This document shows positions 1 to 6,374 of a stretch of 6,627 nucleotides of DNA, in pieces (the stretch's first letter is position 1; each line of letters begins with the position of its first letter). Origin of the DNA: Actinomycetes bacterium (GTDB taxonomy: Bacteria > Actinomycetota > Actinomycetes > Propionibacteriales > Propionibacteriaceae). A program made the translations under genes and the position numbers. Location of the stretch: assembly GCA_021794705.1 (NCBI GenBank), contig JAJYQH010000335.1, positions 1 to 6,627 of the forward strand, in the 5' to 3' direction. The notes beneath the pieces were generated by a model. It worked only from the letters and a program-made list of their open reading frames with translations, ran no database searches and had not been told where the DNA came from.

Positions 1-1
1 C

Positions 2-97
2 CGGTCCCCACGGGTGGAAGGATGCGGGGCGGTAACCCCAGCGATCTCCCCCGACCGGCGTCCGAACCGGCGGGTGGGCCGAGAGGCTCGACGATGA
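2..97 (+). CDS. Possible 3' end of an upstream gene (partial, uncertain)
   Basis: From base 2 a plus-strand frame stays open to a TGA at 95-97, which overlaps the permease start as ATGA. FtsX permeases usually sit directly behind their ATPase gene, often with such an overlap, so this could be the arginine-rich tail of that ATPase (ending GREARR). The evidence is thin: only 31 codons are visible, no ATPase motif falls inside them, and third-position GC does not clearly favour this frame. A second frame ends earlier, at TAA 33-35, and could equally be the true upstream gene end, which would leave a 58-bp gap before the permease. Confidence 0.25.
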   Translation, partial: RSPRVEGCGAVTPAISPDRRPNRRVGREARR

Positions 98-2754
98 ACT
101 CCTTCTCCCTGGCGTGGCGCGAGGTGCGGCTGCACCCGTCGCGGTTCGTCGCCATGCTGGCGGCCCTCGTGCTGTCGGTGGGGTTCCTCGCGGCGATCCA
201 GGTGTACACCGCGACCGAGGCGGACGCCGCCAGCGCGCGGGCCGCGCTGTGGGCCAGCCGCGCCGACGTGGTCGTCGAGACCCACCTGTGGCACTGGCCG
301 GACGCCCGCTACGACCGGGACACCTCGCTCGCGGACGCCGAGAGCCTGCTCGACCAGGACCCCGACGTGGCCTACCACGAGCGCTTCAGCCGGCTGGCGG
401 CCCGGCTGAGCAACGGCAGCACGCTCACCGGGGTCATGCTCAACTCGGTCGTCACCCACCCCGGTCTGCAGTGGTACCCGGTGAGCCAGGGCCGCGCCCC
501 GCGCACCACCCGGGAGATCATGCTCACCACCGACACCGCCCGCCAGCTCGGGGTCGGGATCGGAGACGTCGTTCACCTCGACGTCGTCCGCGGGGGAGCG
601 ATGACCGTCGTCGGCCTCACCGACCAGCGCGGGGACGCCACCCCGCCCGCCTACGTCACCTACGGCCTGCTTCTCGAGGCCGACAAGCAGTTCCCGACGC
701 CGAACTACAACATCGTCGCCGACCCGTCGGCCAAGCTCGACCAGACGCCGTACTCCTCGGGCGACGGCATTGGCATCGTCCTCCTCGTCAAGGCCAGGGA
801 CCCGGGCACTGCAGGCAGCCTCGCCGAGCGGATGCGCGAGGTGTTCCTGCGCAAGATCGTGCTGCACGCCGACCCGAAGAGCGCGGCCGAGGTGCGGCAG
901 GAGGCCGCGGCGTCCGGTCTCGGCGGCACCGGCTGGCTCGGGTCGCTGACCACCGCGACCGCGGCCATGTCGCTCGTCGTCGGCGCGATCACGGTGGCGA
1001 CCACCTTCGGCATCCTCATCGCCCAGCGCCGCCGGCAGATCGGCCTGCTCCGGGCGGTGGGAGCCTCGAAGGGCCAGATCGCCCGCTGGTTCCTCGTCGA
1101 GGCCACCCTGCTCGGCGTCGTCGGGGCGCTCGTCGGGACGCCGGCCGGCATCGGCGCCGCCGCGCTCATCTGCTGGCTCGGGACGCACTCCATCGGCTAC
1201 GGGCTGGTCGTGCCGTGGGCGCGGCTGGCGGTGATCGCGGTCGCCGGTGTCTTCGCCGCCGTCGTGGCCGCCCTCGTGCCTGCCCGGGAGGCCACCCGGG
1301 TGTCTCCGTTGGAGGCCCTCAACCAGGCCGCGACCCGCGGACCCTCGCGCGCAGGTCTCCTCCGGCACCGGGTCGCCACGGCCGGGGCGGTGGCGCTGGG
1401 GGCGCTGGCCATGGTGGCGGCCCTGGTCGCCGGCCCCCGGACGCCGACCGGCGTCCGGATCGCCCTCGTCGTGGCGGGCGCGCTCGCCGTCGCCGTCGCT
1501 CTGCTGGCGGCCGCCCCGCTCTACCTGCCGCCGGTGATGCGGGCGCTGGCCCGGGGGGCCCGCAGGCATCCGGTCGTCGAGCTCGCCGCGTCCAACGCCG
1601 CGCGCAACCCGGTGCGCTCGGGCGCGACGTCGGCGTCCCTGATGCTCGCCGTCGGGCTGATCGTCACGGTGATCGTCGGCACGGCCGTGGGCAGCGCCGG
1701 GGCCATGGCCCACCTCCGCGAGCGCTACCCCGTCGACGTGAGCCTGCAGGCGGCGATCCAGGAACCCGAGCCGGTCGACATGGCCTTCGGCCGGTCGCCG
1801 ATCAGCAACCGGGACGCCAACGGCATGCTCGTCGGCTTCTCCTCCGACGCGCTCGGCCTCGTCCGCTCCACGCCCGGGGTCGCGGACGCGGGGGAGTTCC
1901 TCACCTCCGAGCCGCTCACGATCATCGCCGGGCCCGGCCTCAACGGGGTGTTCCCGGTCATGGCGCTCGTGCCGGCGGCCGAGCCCCTCCTCTCGCGCCC
2001 GGTCACCCTCACCGACGGGCAGGTGGGTCTGCCCACCGAGGTGATGCACGCGCTCAAGGTCTCGCCCGGGTCCACGGTGACCCTGCAACCGTTGGTCGGC
2101 AACGAGGTCGACCTCCACGTCGTCGAGAGCAACATCGGCCCCGCGCTGGCGGTGGTGACGCCGGCGACGCTGGCACGGATCGGCGTCCACACCAAGCCGG
2201 GGCTCATCCTCACCCGGCTCGACGGCAGCAGGCCGGCCGCGACCGTGCTCGACCACCTCTCCGCCCGGTTGATCCCGGAGAACTCCGGTCTCGACGTCAG
2301 CGGCAGCGTCCAGCAGCAGGAGAACCTCCGCCGGGTGATCGACGGGGCCCGGCGGATCCTCATCGGCCTGCTCTCGGTGGTCGCCGTCGTGGCGATGGTG
2401 GGGGTGGCCAACACCCTGGGGCTGTCGGTCATCGAGCGCACCCGCGAGTCGGCGCTGCTTCGCGCCCTCGGTCTCGGACGCCGCTCGCTGCGGCTCATGC
2501 TGCTCGTCGAGGCGGTGGCGCTCAGCGTGGTCGCGCTCGTCCTCGGCGGTCTGGCCGGGGTCTGGTTCGGCTGGGCCGGCGCCGCCGTCGTCCTGCACGA
2601 GGTGGGGGCGCTGTCCTCCCCGCTCGTCGTGCCGTGGATCCCGATCGCGCTGGCGGGGCTCGCCGTGGTGGTCGCGGGCGCCGCGGCGTCCGTGCTGCCC
2701 GGCCGGGCAGCCGCACGGGCCACGCCGATCGAGGCGCTGGCCGACCTCGGCTGA
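94..2754 (+). CDS. FtsX-type ABC transporter permease, two-domain (MacB/LolC-like architecture)
   Basis: Membrane subunit of an ABC system of the FtsX/MacB superfamily. These permeases usually move lipids, lipoproteins, peptides or drugs, or transmit mechanical force, rather than import small solutes. The 886-residue protein has an N-terminal membrane helix (about 17-39) and a large extracytoplasmic domain (about 40-285). A first FtsX domain follows: helices near 292-312, 339-363 and 377-396, the cytoplasmic motif RRRQIGLLRAVGAS and the ending VSPLEAL. Next come two linker helices (about 430-480), a helix at 513-536, a second extracytoplasmic domain (about 540-750) and a second FtsX domain (helices near 753-776, 803-830 and 850-870) with RESALLRALGLG and the ending ATPIEAL. 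This internal duplication with about ten helices is typical of actinobacterial members. I chose ATG 94 because GAGAGG (81-86) lies 7 nt upstream. The in-frame ATG at 22 has a purine run touching it and would add 24 non-hydrophobic residues. The partner ATPase is not visible. Substrate unknown. Confidence 0.92.
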   Translation: MNSFSLAWREVRLHPSRFVAMLAALVLSVGFLAAIQVYTATEADAASARAALWASRADVVVETHLWHWPDARYDRDTSLADAESLLDQDPDVAYHERFSRLAARLSNGSTLTGVMLNSVVTHPGLQWYPVSQGRAPRTTREIMLTTDTARQLGVGIGDVVHLDVVRGGAMTVVGLTDQRGDATPPAYVTYGLLLEADKQFPTPNYNIVADPSAKLDQTPYSSGDGIGIVLLVKARDPGTAGSLAERMREVFLRKIVLHADPKSAAEVRQEAAASGLGGTGWLGSLTTATAAMSLVVGAITVATTFGILIAQRRRQIGLLRAVGASKGQIARWFLVEATLLGVVGALVGTPAGIGAAALICWLGTHSIGYGLVVPWARLAVIAVAGVFAAVVAALVPAREATRVSPLEALNQAATRGPSRAGLLRHRVATAGAVALGALAMVAALVAGPRTPTGVRIALVVAGALAVAVALLAAAPLYLPPVMRALARGARRHPVVELAASNAARNPVRSGATSASLMLAVGLIVTVIVGTAVGSAGAMAHLRERYPVDVSLQAAIQEPEPVDMAFGRSPISNRDANGMLVGFSSDALGLVRSTPGVADAGEFLTSEPLTIIAGPGLNGVFPVMALVPAAEPLLSRPVTLTDGQVGLPTEVMHALKVSPGSTVTLQPLVGNEVDLHVVESNIGPALAVVTPATLARIGVHTKPGLILTRLDGSRPAATVLDHLSARLIPENSGLDVSGSVQQQENLRRVIDGARRILIGLLSVVAVVAMVGVANTLGLSVIERTRESALLRALGLGRRSLRLMLLVEAVALSVVALVLGGLAGVWFGWAGAAVVLHEVGALSSPLVVPWIPIALAGLAVVVAGAAASVLPGRAAARATPIEALADLG

Positions 2755-2761
2755 CCGGGCG

Positions 2762-4699
2762 CTACAGCTGCAACTGCTCGCCCATGACGACCGTGCGGTC
2801 GGAGGGCAGGTGGTAGACCTGCGGCGGGTCGGCCTTGATGTGGCTGAGCCACACGTAGATGGAGTCGGCGAGCGCGCCGAGCCCGTGCCGCGCCGGATCG
2901 CGGCGCACGTCGAGCAGTGACAGGAAGTAGAACGCCTTCTCGCAGTCGAGTCCCAGCTCCGGACGCTGGGCGGCGGCGTTCGCCAGCGCCTTCGGCACGT
3001 CCTGCGAGTCGTTGAAGCCGACCCGCACGGTGATCTGGGTGATGCCGTCCTCGGCGTCCCCGAGGTCGTCCACCGTCACCCGGTCGACGTGCCGGATGTG
3101 CGGAACGTTCTCGGTGATGATCGTCACCATCACCACCTGCTCGTGCACGACGTGGTTGAACTCGACGTTGGAACGCAGGGCGAGCGGCGTGGTGCCGACG
3201 GTCGGGTGCGGGAACACGGCCAAGCCCGGGATCCGCTGGTAGCGGCCGCTGTGCACGATGTCGAGGAAGTGGCGGATGGTGCCCTCGCGACGGATCCGGG
3301 CGATCCGCTGCCGGCGTGCCCCACTGCGCCAGATGAGCATGATCGAGGTGGCGATGAACGCGATGACCAGCGGCAGCCAGCCGCCGCTGACGATCTTCAG
3401 CAGGTTCGCGCCGAAGAACAGCACCTCGAGGCCACCGATGACCACCGCGATCGCGACGCAGACTCCCCAAGACCAGTTCCACACCCGCTTGGCCAGGAGC
3501 AGGAACAGTGAGGTGGTCAGCAGGAGCGTGCCGGTGACGGCGAGGCCGTAGGCGGTGGCCAGGCGGGCGGAGCTGCGGAAGATCGAGATGAGCAGCAGCA
3601 CGCCCACGAAGAGGATCCAGTTCATCGCCGGCAGGTAGATCTGCCCTGCCTCGGACGACGAGGTGTGCTTGAGCTTCAGTCGCGGGAACAGGCCGAGCCG
3701 CATCGCCTGATACGCCACCGAGTAGGTGCCCGAGATGACGGCCTGGGAGGCGATGACGGTGGCCATCGTGCTGAGAACCACGAGTGGGAGGGTCGCCCAG
3801 CCCGGTGCCATGAGGAAGAAGGGGTTGACGGCCGTGCTCGGCGTGGTGAGGATCATCGCCGCCTGGCCGAGGTAGTTGATCATCAGCGCGGGGAAGACGA
3901 GCGCGAACCAGGCGAGCTTGATCGGACGGGGGCCGAGGTGGCCCATGTCGGCGTAGAGGGCCTCCGCGCCGGTGATCGTCAGCACGACCGCGCCCATGGA
4001 CACGAAGGCGATGAGCGGGCGGTCGAGGATGAACAGCACCGCGTAGTGGGGCGAGATCGACGTGAGGATCATCGGGTAGGCAACGATGTGCGGCAGGCCG
4101 AGCAGGGCGAGGACGACGAACCACAGCACCATCACGGGGCCGAAGGCGCGCCCGACGATGTGGGTGCCCCAGCGCTGAATGATGAACAGGGCTGTGAGGA
4201 TCACCACCGAGATCGGCAGCACGAACTCCTGCAGGGCGTTGTCCTCGACGGCGATGCCCTCGATCGCCGACATCACCGAGATGGCCGGGGTGATGAGGCT
4301 GTCGCCGAAGAACAGGGCCGCGCCGAGGATGCCCATCATGGTCGCGATGGCGAGCTCGCGCGGCCGCCGCTTGAGGGACGCGCGCAGCTTCGCGGTGAGC
4401 GCGAGGATGCCCCCCTCGCCCTCGTTGTCGGCGCGCATGACCAGGGCCACGTACTTGACCGAGACGACGAGGGTCACCGACCAGAACACCAGTGACAGGA
4501 CGCCGTAGACGTCACCGTGGGTGGCGGCGACTCGATTGTTGTCGAGGCTGAAGACCGTCTGCAGCGAGTACAACGGGCTGGTGCCGATGTCGCCGAACAC
4601 CACCCCGACGGCCGTCAGGGCGAGCGCCAGCAGCGACTCACGGTGGGGCTGCGCGGTCTGCTGCGCCACGGTGTCGGCACTCGCCGGAACTTGTGTCAC
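2762..4699 (-). CDS. kup: KUP/HAK/KT-family potassium uptake protein
   Basis: Integral membrane K+ transporter, in this family normally a K+/H+ symporter of the cytoplasmic membrane. The 645-residue product is full length (E. coli Kup is 622). Family signatures in order: GDIGTSPLY (36-44) in helix 1, RADNEGEGG (89-97), GDSLITPAISVMSAIEG (132-148), GAEALYADMGH (244-254), IASQAVISG, the AYGLAVTGT segment and SGGWLPL in the last helix. About twelve hydrophobic segments are followed by a soluble C-terminal domain from about residue 460. By alignment from memory, the functionally important E. coli residues Asp23, Glu116 and Glu229 correspond to Asp37, Asp133 and Glu246, so one acid is changed conservatively. 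The start is GTG at 4699-4697; an in-frame TAG lies three codons upstream, so translation cannot begin earlier. No well-placed ribosome site precedes this GTG: GGAGG lies 22 nt away. The in-frame GTG at codon 11 is an alternative start and would give a leader closer to E. coli length. The gene stands alone, converges on the FtsX permease and diverges from the sugar importer. Confidence 0.95.
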   Translation of the reverse strand: MTQVPASADTVAQQTAQPHRESLLALALTAVGVVFGDIGTSPLYSLQTVFSLDNNRVAATHGDVYGVLSLVFWSVTLVVSVKYVALVMRADNEGEGGILALTAKLRASLKRRPRELAIATMMGILGAALFFGDSLITPAISVMSAIEGIAVEDNALQEFVLPISVVILTALFIIQRWGTHIVGRAFGPVMVLWFVVLALLGLPHIVAYPMILTSISPHYAVLFILDRPLIAFVSMGAVVLTITGAEALYADMGHLGPRPIKLAWFALVFPALMINYLGQAAMILTTPSTAVNPFFLMAPGWATLPLVVLSTMATVIASQAVISGTYSVAYQAMRLGLFPRLKLKHTSSSEAGQIYLPAMNWILFVGVLLLISIFRSSARLATAYGLAVTGTLLLTTSLFLLLAKRVWNWSWGVCVAIAVVIGGLEVLFFGANLLKIVSGGWLPLVIAFIATSIMLIWRSGARRQRIARIRREGTIRHFLDIVHSGRYQRIPGLAVFPHPTVGTTPLALRSNVEFNHVVHEQVVMVTIITENVPHIRHVDRVTVDDLGDAEDGITQITVRVGFNDSQDVPKALANAAAQRPELGLDCEKAFYFLSLLDVRRDPARHGLGALADSIYVWLSHIKADPPQVYHLPSDRTVVMGEQLQL

Positions 4700-4716
4700 G
4701 GACCACTAGCGTGCAC
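4696..4716 (-). other. Possible six-codon leader minicistron coupled to kup
   Basis: On the minus strand a GTG at 4716-4714 opens a six-codon frame (V-H-A-S-G-P). Its TGA at 4698-4696 overlaps the kup start as GTGA. It has what kup lacks: a GGAGG site at 4726-4722, 5 nt before its GTG. Ribosomes loaded there would terminate exactly on the kup start and could reinitiate. The arrangement is read directly from the sequence. That it is translated is inference, because GTG and short frames are common by chance in high-GC DNA. A second short frame, ATG 4732-4730 to TAG 4708-4706, overlaps it. Confidence 0.3.
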
Positions 4717-4721
4717 CCCTA

Positions 4722-4726
4722 CCTCC
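4722..4726 (-). promoter_or_regulatory. Shine-Dalgarno-like GGAGG ahead of kup
   Basis: This is the only strong ribosome-binding sequence upstream of kup on the minus strand. It is 22 nt from the annotated kup GTG, too far for ordinary initiation, but 5 nt from the GTG of the possible minicistron. Either kup is translated by coupling, or it is initiated weakly on its own, or its start has been misjudged. Confidence 0.4.
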
Positions 4727-4871
4727 GGGCATGCAACGTCGGCCCACCCCTCTGGTGCCGCAACCCGCGTGCGATGAGGGGCGACGGGCCTTCAGGAAAG
4801 ACCCCGCGCGCAGGCCTGGCTCGGGACCGTGGCGGCCGCCGTGCCCGCGTCCCCGCGGATCGTCCCCGTCA

Positions 4872-4900
4872 TGCATAGCAGTGGACGCGCCGGTTTGCAA
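4872..4900 (-). promoter_or_regulatory. Weak candidate promoter for kup
   Basis: Reading the minus strand, TTGCAA (4900-4895) and TATGCA (4877-4872) are separated by 17 bp, roughly in the -35/-10 arrangement of a housekeeping promoter. The -10 lacks the usual final T, so the match is poor. A second similar pair lies further upstream: TTGCAA at 4934-4929 and TATGCA at 4910-4905, with an 18-bp spacer. Both overlap the operator-like repeats. If either is used, the kup leader would be about 165-200 nt. Confidence 0.2.
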
Positions 4901-4911
4901 CGGATGCATAA
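4894..4911. promoter_or_regulatory. Operator-like sequence, copy 1
   Basis: TTTGCAACGGATGCATAA. It shares TTTGCAACGGA plus a following GCA with copy 2 located 34 bp downstream, and forms an imperfect inverted repeat around the central G at 4902 or 4903. The TTTGCAAC half resembles half-sites recognised by LacI-family sugar repressors, which often carry TTGCAA and a central CG. The assignment to that family is inference. The right half, ATGCATA, recurs at 4871-4877 without a recognisable left arm, possibly a degenerate third site. Confidence 0.45.
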
Positions 4912-4926
4912 CGGCGCGGCGATCGT

Positions 4927-4945
4927 CTTTGCAACGGAAGCAAAG
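4927..4945. promoter_or_regulatory. Operator-like inverted repeat, copy 2
   Basis: CTTTGC-AACGGAA-GCAAAG is a perfect 6-bp inverted repeat with a 7-bp spacer, extended by a C/G match beside the central base. It is the better of two related sites and covers the -35 element of the candidate promoter for the binding-protein gene, where a bound protein would block RNA polymerase. The likely role is repression of the importer operon when its sugar is absent, by a LacI-type regulator encoded elsewhere. That role is inferred from site position and from how such operons are usually controlled. Confidence 0.55.
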
Positions 4946-4956
4946 TGCAGTAGCGT
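4928..4956 (+). promoter_or_regulatory. Candidate promoter of the solute-binding protein operon
   Basis: TTTGCA (4928-4933) and TAGCGT (4951-4956) are 17 bp apart. The second fits the actinobacterial TANNNT -10 pattern and the first matches four of six -35 positions. Shifting to TTGCAA (4929-4934) gives a 16-bp spacer and also four matches. Transcription would start near 4963 and leave a leader of about 47 nt before the GTG at 5010. The -35 lies inside operator-like copy 2, which supports both assignments. Confidence 0.45.
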
Positions 4957-4997
4957 CACGGTGGTTCTGCCAAACCTCCGCTCTCGCGCCCCGAACG

Positions 4998-5003
4998 AAG
5001 GAG
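4998..5003 (+). promoter_or_regulatory. Ribosome-binding site deciding the solute-binding protein start
   Basis: AAGGAG lies 6 nt before the GTG at 5010. It settles the start there rather than at the in-frame ATG at 4731, which would add 93 non-conserved residues ahead of the signal peptide and run through the operator and promoter region. Confidence 0.8.
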
Positions 5004-5009
5004 TTCACT

Positions 5010-6374
5010 GTGTCTGCTCGCCTCACCCCGTCCAGGCTGTCCGACGCCGCATTCTCGCGTCGCGGGCTGTTGACCGGCGCCGTCGGCGTCACCAGCCTCG
5101 CCGCCCTCTCCGCCTGTGGCGGCTCCAGCACCGCCCCGCAGGGCGGCAGCGTGCCGTCCGCGAGCGCCGGGGGCACCGCCTACACCGGCCCGAAGGTCAC
5201 CGTGAGCTTCTGGTGCGGGTGGACGGGCGCCGACGGCGACGTGGCGAAGAAGATGATCAACGAGTTCAACGCGGCCACGCCGAACATCACGGTGAACATG
5301 AACGTCATGCAGTGGGCCGACTTCTTCACCAAGCTCCCGGCCGCGGTCTCCACCAGCTCCGGCCCCGACGTCGCCGTGATGCACATCGACGACATCCCCA
5401 CCCAGGCGGCCCAGCAGGTCATCGTCCCCATCGACGAGATCGCCACCGCCCTCAACCTGCAGTCGAGCGACTTCGCCCCGGCCGTCTGGAACGGCGGCAT
5501 GTACAACGGCAAGCGCTACGGAATCCCGATCGACGTCCACGACCTCGGGCTGTACGTCAACCAGTCGGTGATGGAGAAGGCCGGGCTCGACCCGACCAAG
5601 CCGCCGACCGACGAGAACAGCTACATGGACGCGCTCGACAAGATCAAGAGCAAGGCGGGCATCCAGGGCAGCTGGGTGAGCCCGTTCCAGTTCACCGGCG
5701 GATTCATGTTCCAGTCGCTGCTGTGGCAGTTCGGCGGCGACCTCTACGACAGCAGCACGACCAACGCGACGTGGAACTCGGACGCCGGCACCAAGGCGCT
5801 CACGTGGATGGTCGGCCTCATCTCCAAGGGCTACAGCCCGAAGAACGTCGCCCAGGACGCCGACTACATCGCCCTCAAGAACGCCAAGAACGCCTTCAAC
5901 TGGCAGGGCATCTGGCAGGTCAACGATGCCACGACCCTGAGCACCACGAAGATCACCACCGCGCGGCTGCCGAAGATCGGCACCCAGCGCGGCGTGTGGG
6001 GCAACTCCCACCAGTTCGTGCTGCCGAAGACGACGGGCCAGGACCAGAACACCGCGCTCGCCGCCCGCTACTTCATCAACTGGTTCACCCAGCACGAGAG
6101 CGAGTGGGCGACCTCGGCCAAGGTGCCGGCGTCCAACAAGCTCGCGCAGTCGTCCGACTTCACCAAGCTCACCAAGCTGCAGTCGTTCGCGGCCGACGTC
6201 CCCGACGTGCACTTCCCGCCCGCCGTGGCCGGCATCGGCGACGCGACGGCGAAGCTGTACGACGCCATCCAGGCCGCCGTGCTCGGCAAGCAGAGCGTCG
6301 ACCAGGCGCTGTCGACCTCGGCACAGGCCGCCACCAAGGTGCTGGCCGACAACAAGAAGAAGTACGGTGCCTGA
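5010..6374 (+). CDS. Extracellular solute-binding lipoprotein, family 1 (carbohydrate ABC importer)
   Basis: Substrate-capturing component of an ABC importer of the carbohydrate-uptake-1 type (UgpB/MalE-like), anchored on the outer face of the membrane. The 454-residue protein starts with a signal containing a twin arginine (SRRGLL, 16-21), a hydrophobic stretch and the lipobox LSAC with lipidated Cys36. A flexible G/S/A-rich linker (37-61) leads into the mature fold, which opens with VTVSFW (63-68). Typical family features include the Asn/Pro-rich segment after the first helix (FNAATPNITV), GPDVAVMHID (118-127), YGIPIDV (about 170-176), the G-M-Y-N-G-K-R turn before it, FNWQGIW in the second lobe, and a helical C terminus ending in KKKYGA. 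Length fits the family (about 400-450). Many aromatic residues (W68, W71, the FNWQGIW segment) would suit sugar stacking, but the sugar cannot be named; glycerol-3-phosphate or oligosaccharides remain possible. The GTG start is set by AAGGAG 6 nt upstream. The stop overlaps the next gene by 8 bp, showing an operon. Confidence 0.93.
   Translation: MSARLTPSRLSDAAFSRRGLLTGAVGVTSLAALSACGGSSTAPQGGSVPSASAGGTAYTGPKVTVSFWCGWTGADGDVAKKMINEFNAATPNITVNMNVMQWADFFTKLPAAVSTSSGPDVAVMHIDDIPTQAAQQVIVPIDEIATALNLQSSDFAPAVWNGGMYNGKRYGIPIDVHDLGLYVNQSVMEKAGLDPTKPPTDENSYMDALDKIKSKAGIQGSWVSPFQFTGGFMFQSLLWQFGGDLYDSSTTNATWNSDAGTKALTWMVGLISKGYSPKNVAQDADYIALKNAKNAFNWQGIWQVNDATTLSTTKITTARLPKIGTQRGVWGNSHQFVLPKTTGQDQNTALAARYFINWFTQHESEWATSAKVPASNKLAQSSDFTKLTKLQSFAADVPDVHFPPAVAGIGDATAKLYDAIQAAVLGKQSVDQALSTSAQAATKVLADNKKKYGA

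Larger units (their letters stand above)
4700..5009. promoter_or_regulatory. Divergent intergenic region between kup and the sugar importer operon
   Basis: This 310-bp region holds no gene I can support. Open frames crossing it are extensions of coding frames or high-GC chance openings, with no ribosome site and no family resemblance. The right half (about 4870-4960) is locally less GC-rich and contains the repeated operator-like sequences and the candidate promoters. The left half (about 4740-4860) is extremely GC-rich, includes the 10-bp palindrome GGCGGCCGCC at 4831-4840, and would be the transcribed leader of kup. By eye I found no recognisable riboswitch core in it, including the c-di-AMP type that controls some K+ transporter genes. 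Confidence 0.7.

Noticed and set aside
2740..2751. GCCGACCTCGGC inverted repeat as a terminator
   Set aside because: A 2-nt centre forces a shorter stem, there is no T run on either strand, and it lies within the permease coding sequence.
114..2816. 900-codon plus-strand open frame overlapping the FtsX permease
   Set aside because: Composition is dominated by Arg, Gly, Pro and Ala with no membrane or domain pattern. It is a shifted reading of the permease, a routine artefact of high-GC coding DNA.
1725..4124. 799-codon minus-strand open frame spanning the end of the permease and most of kup
   Set aside because: It crosses two well-supported genes, one of them in the opposite direction, and reads as low-complexity Arg/Pro/Ala sequence. 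The kup frame carries every family motif.
3665..4495. 276-codon plus-strand frame antisense to kup
   Set aside because: Rich in Glu, Asp, His and Arg with no recognisable fold, no ribosome site, and lying wholly inside kup; a shadow frame.
4731..5009. 93-residue N-terminal extension of the solute-binding protein from ATG 4731
   Set aside because: The extension would run through operator and promoter sequences and put the signal peptide in the middle of the protein. The GTG at 5010 has AAGGAG at ideal spacing and gives a normal lipoprotein signal.
4706..5176. 156-codon minus-strand frame across the divergent region
   Set aside because: It begins inside the binding-protein gene, has no ribosome site or family resemblance, and ends just short of kup; most likely a chance opening. 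Only its last few codons matter, as part of the kup leader discussion.
4956..6212. 418-codon minus-strand frame antisense to the binding-protein gene
   Set aside because: Repetitive Val/Gly/Arg/Asp composition, no domain, and it crosses the promoter region of a well-supported gene on the other strand.
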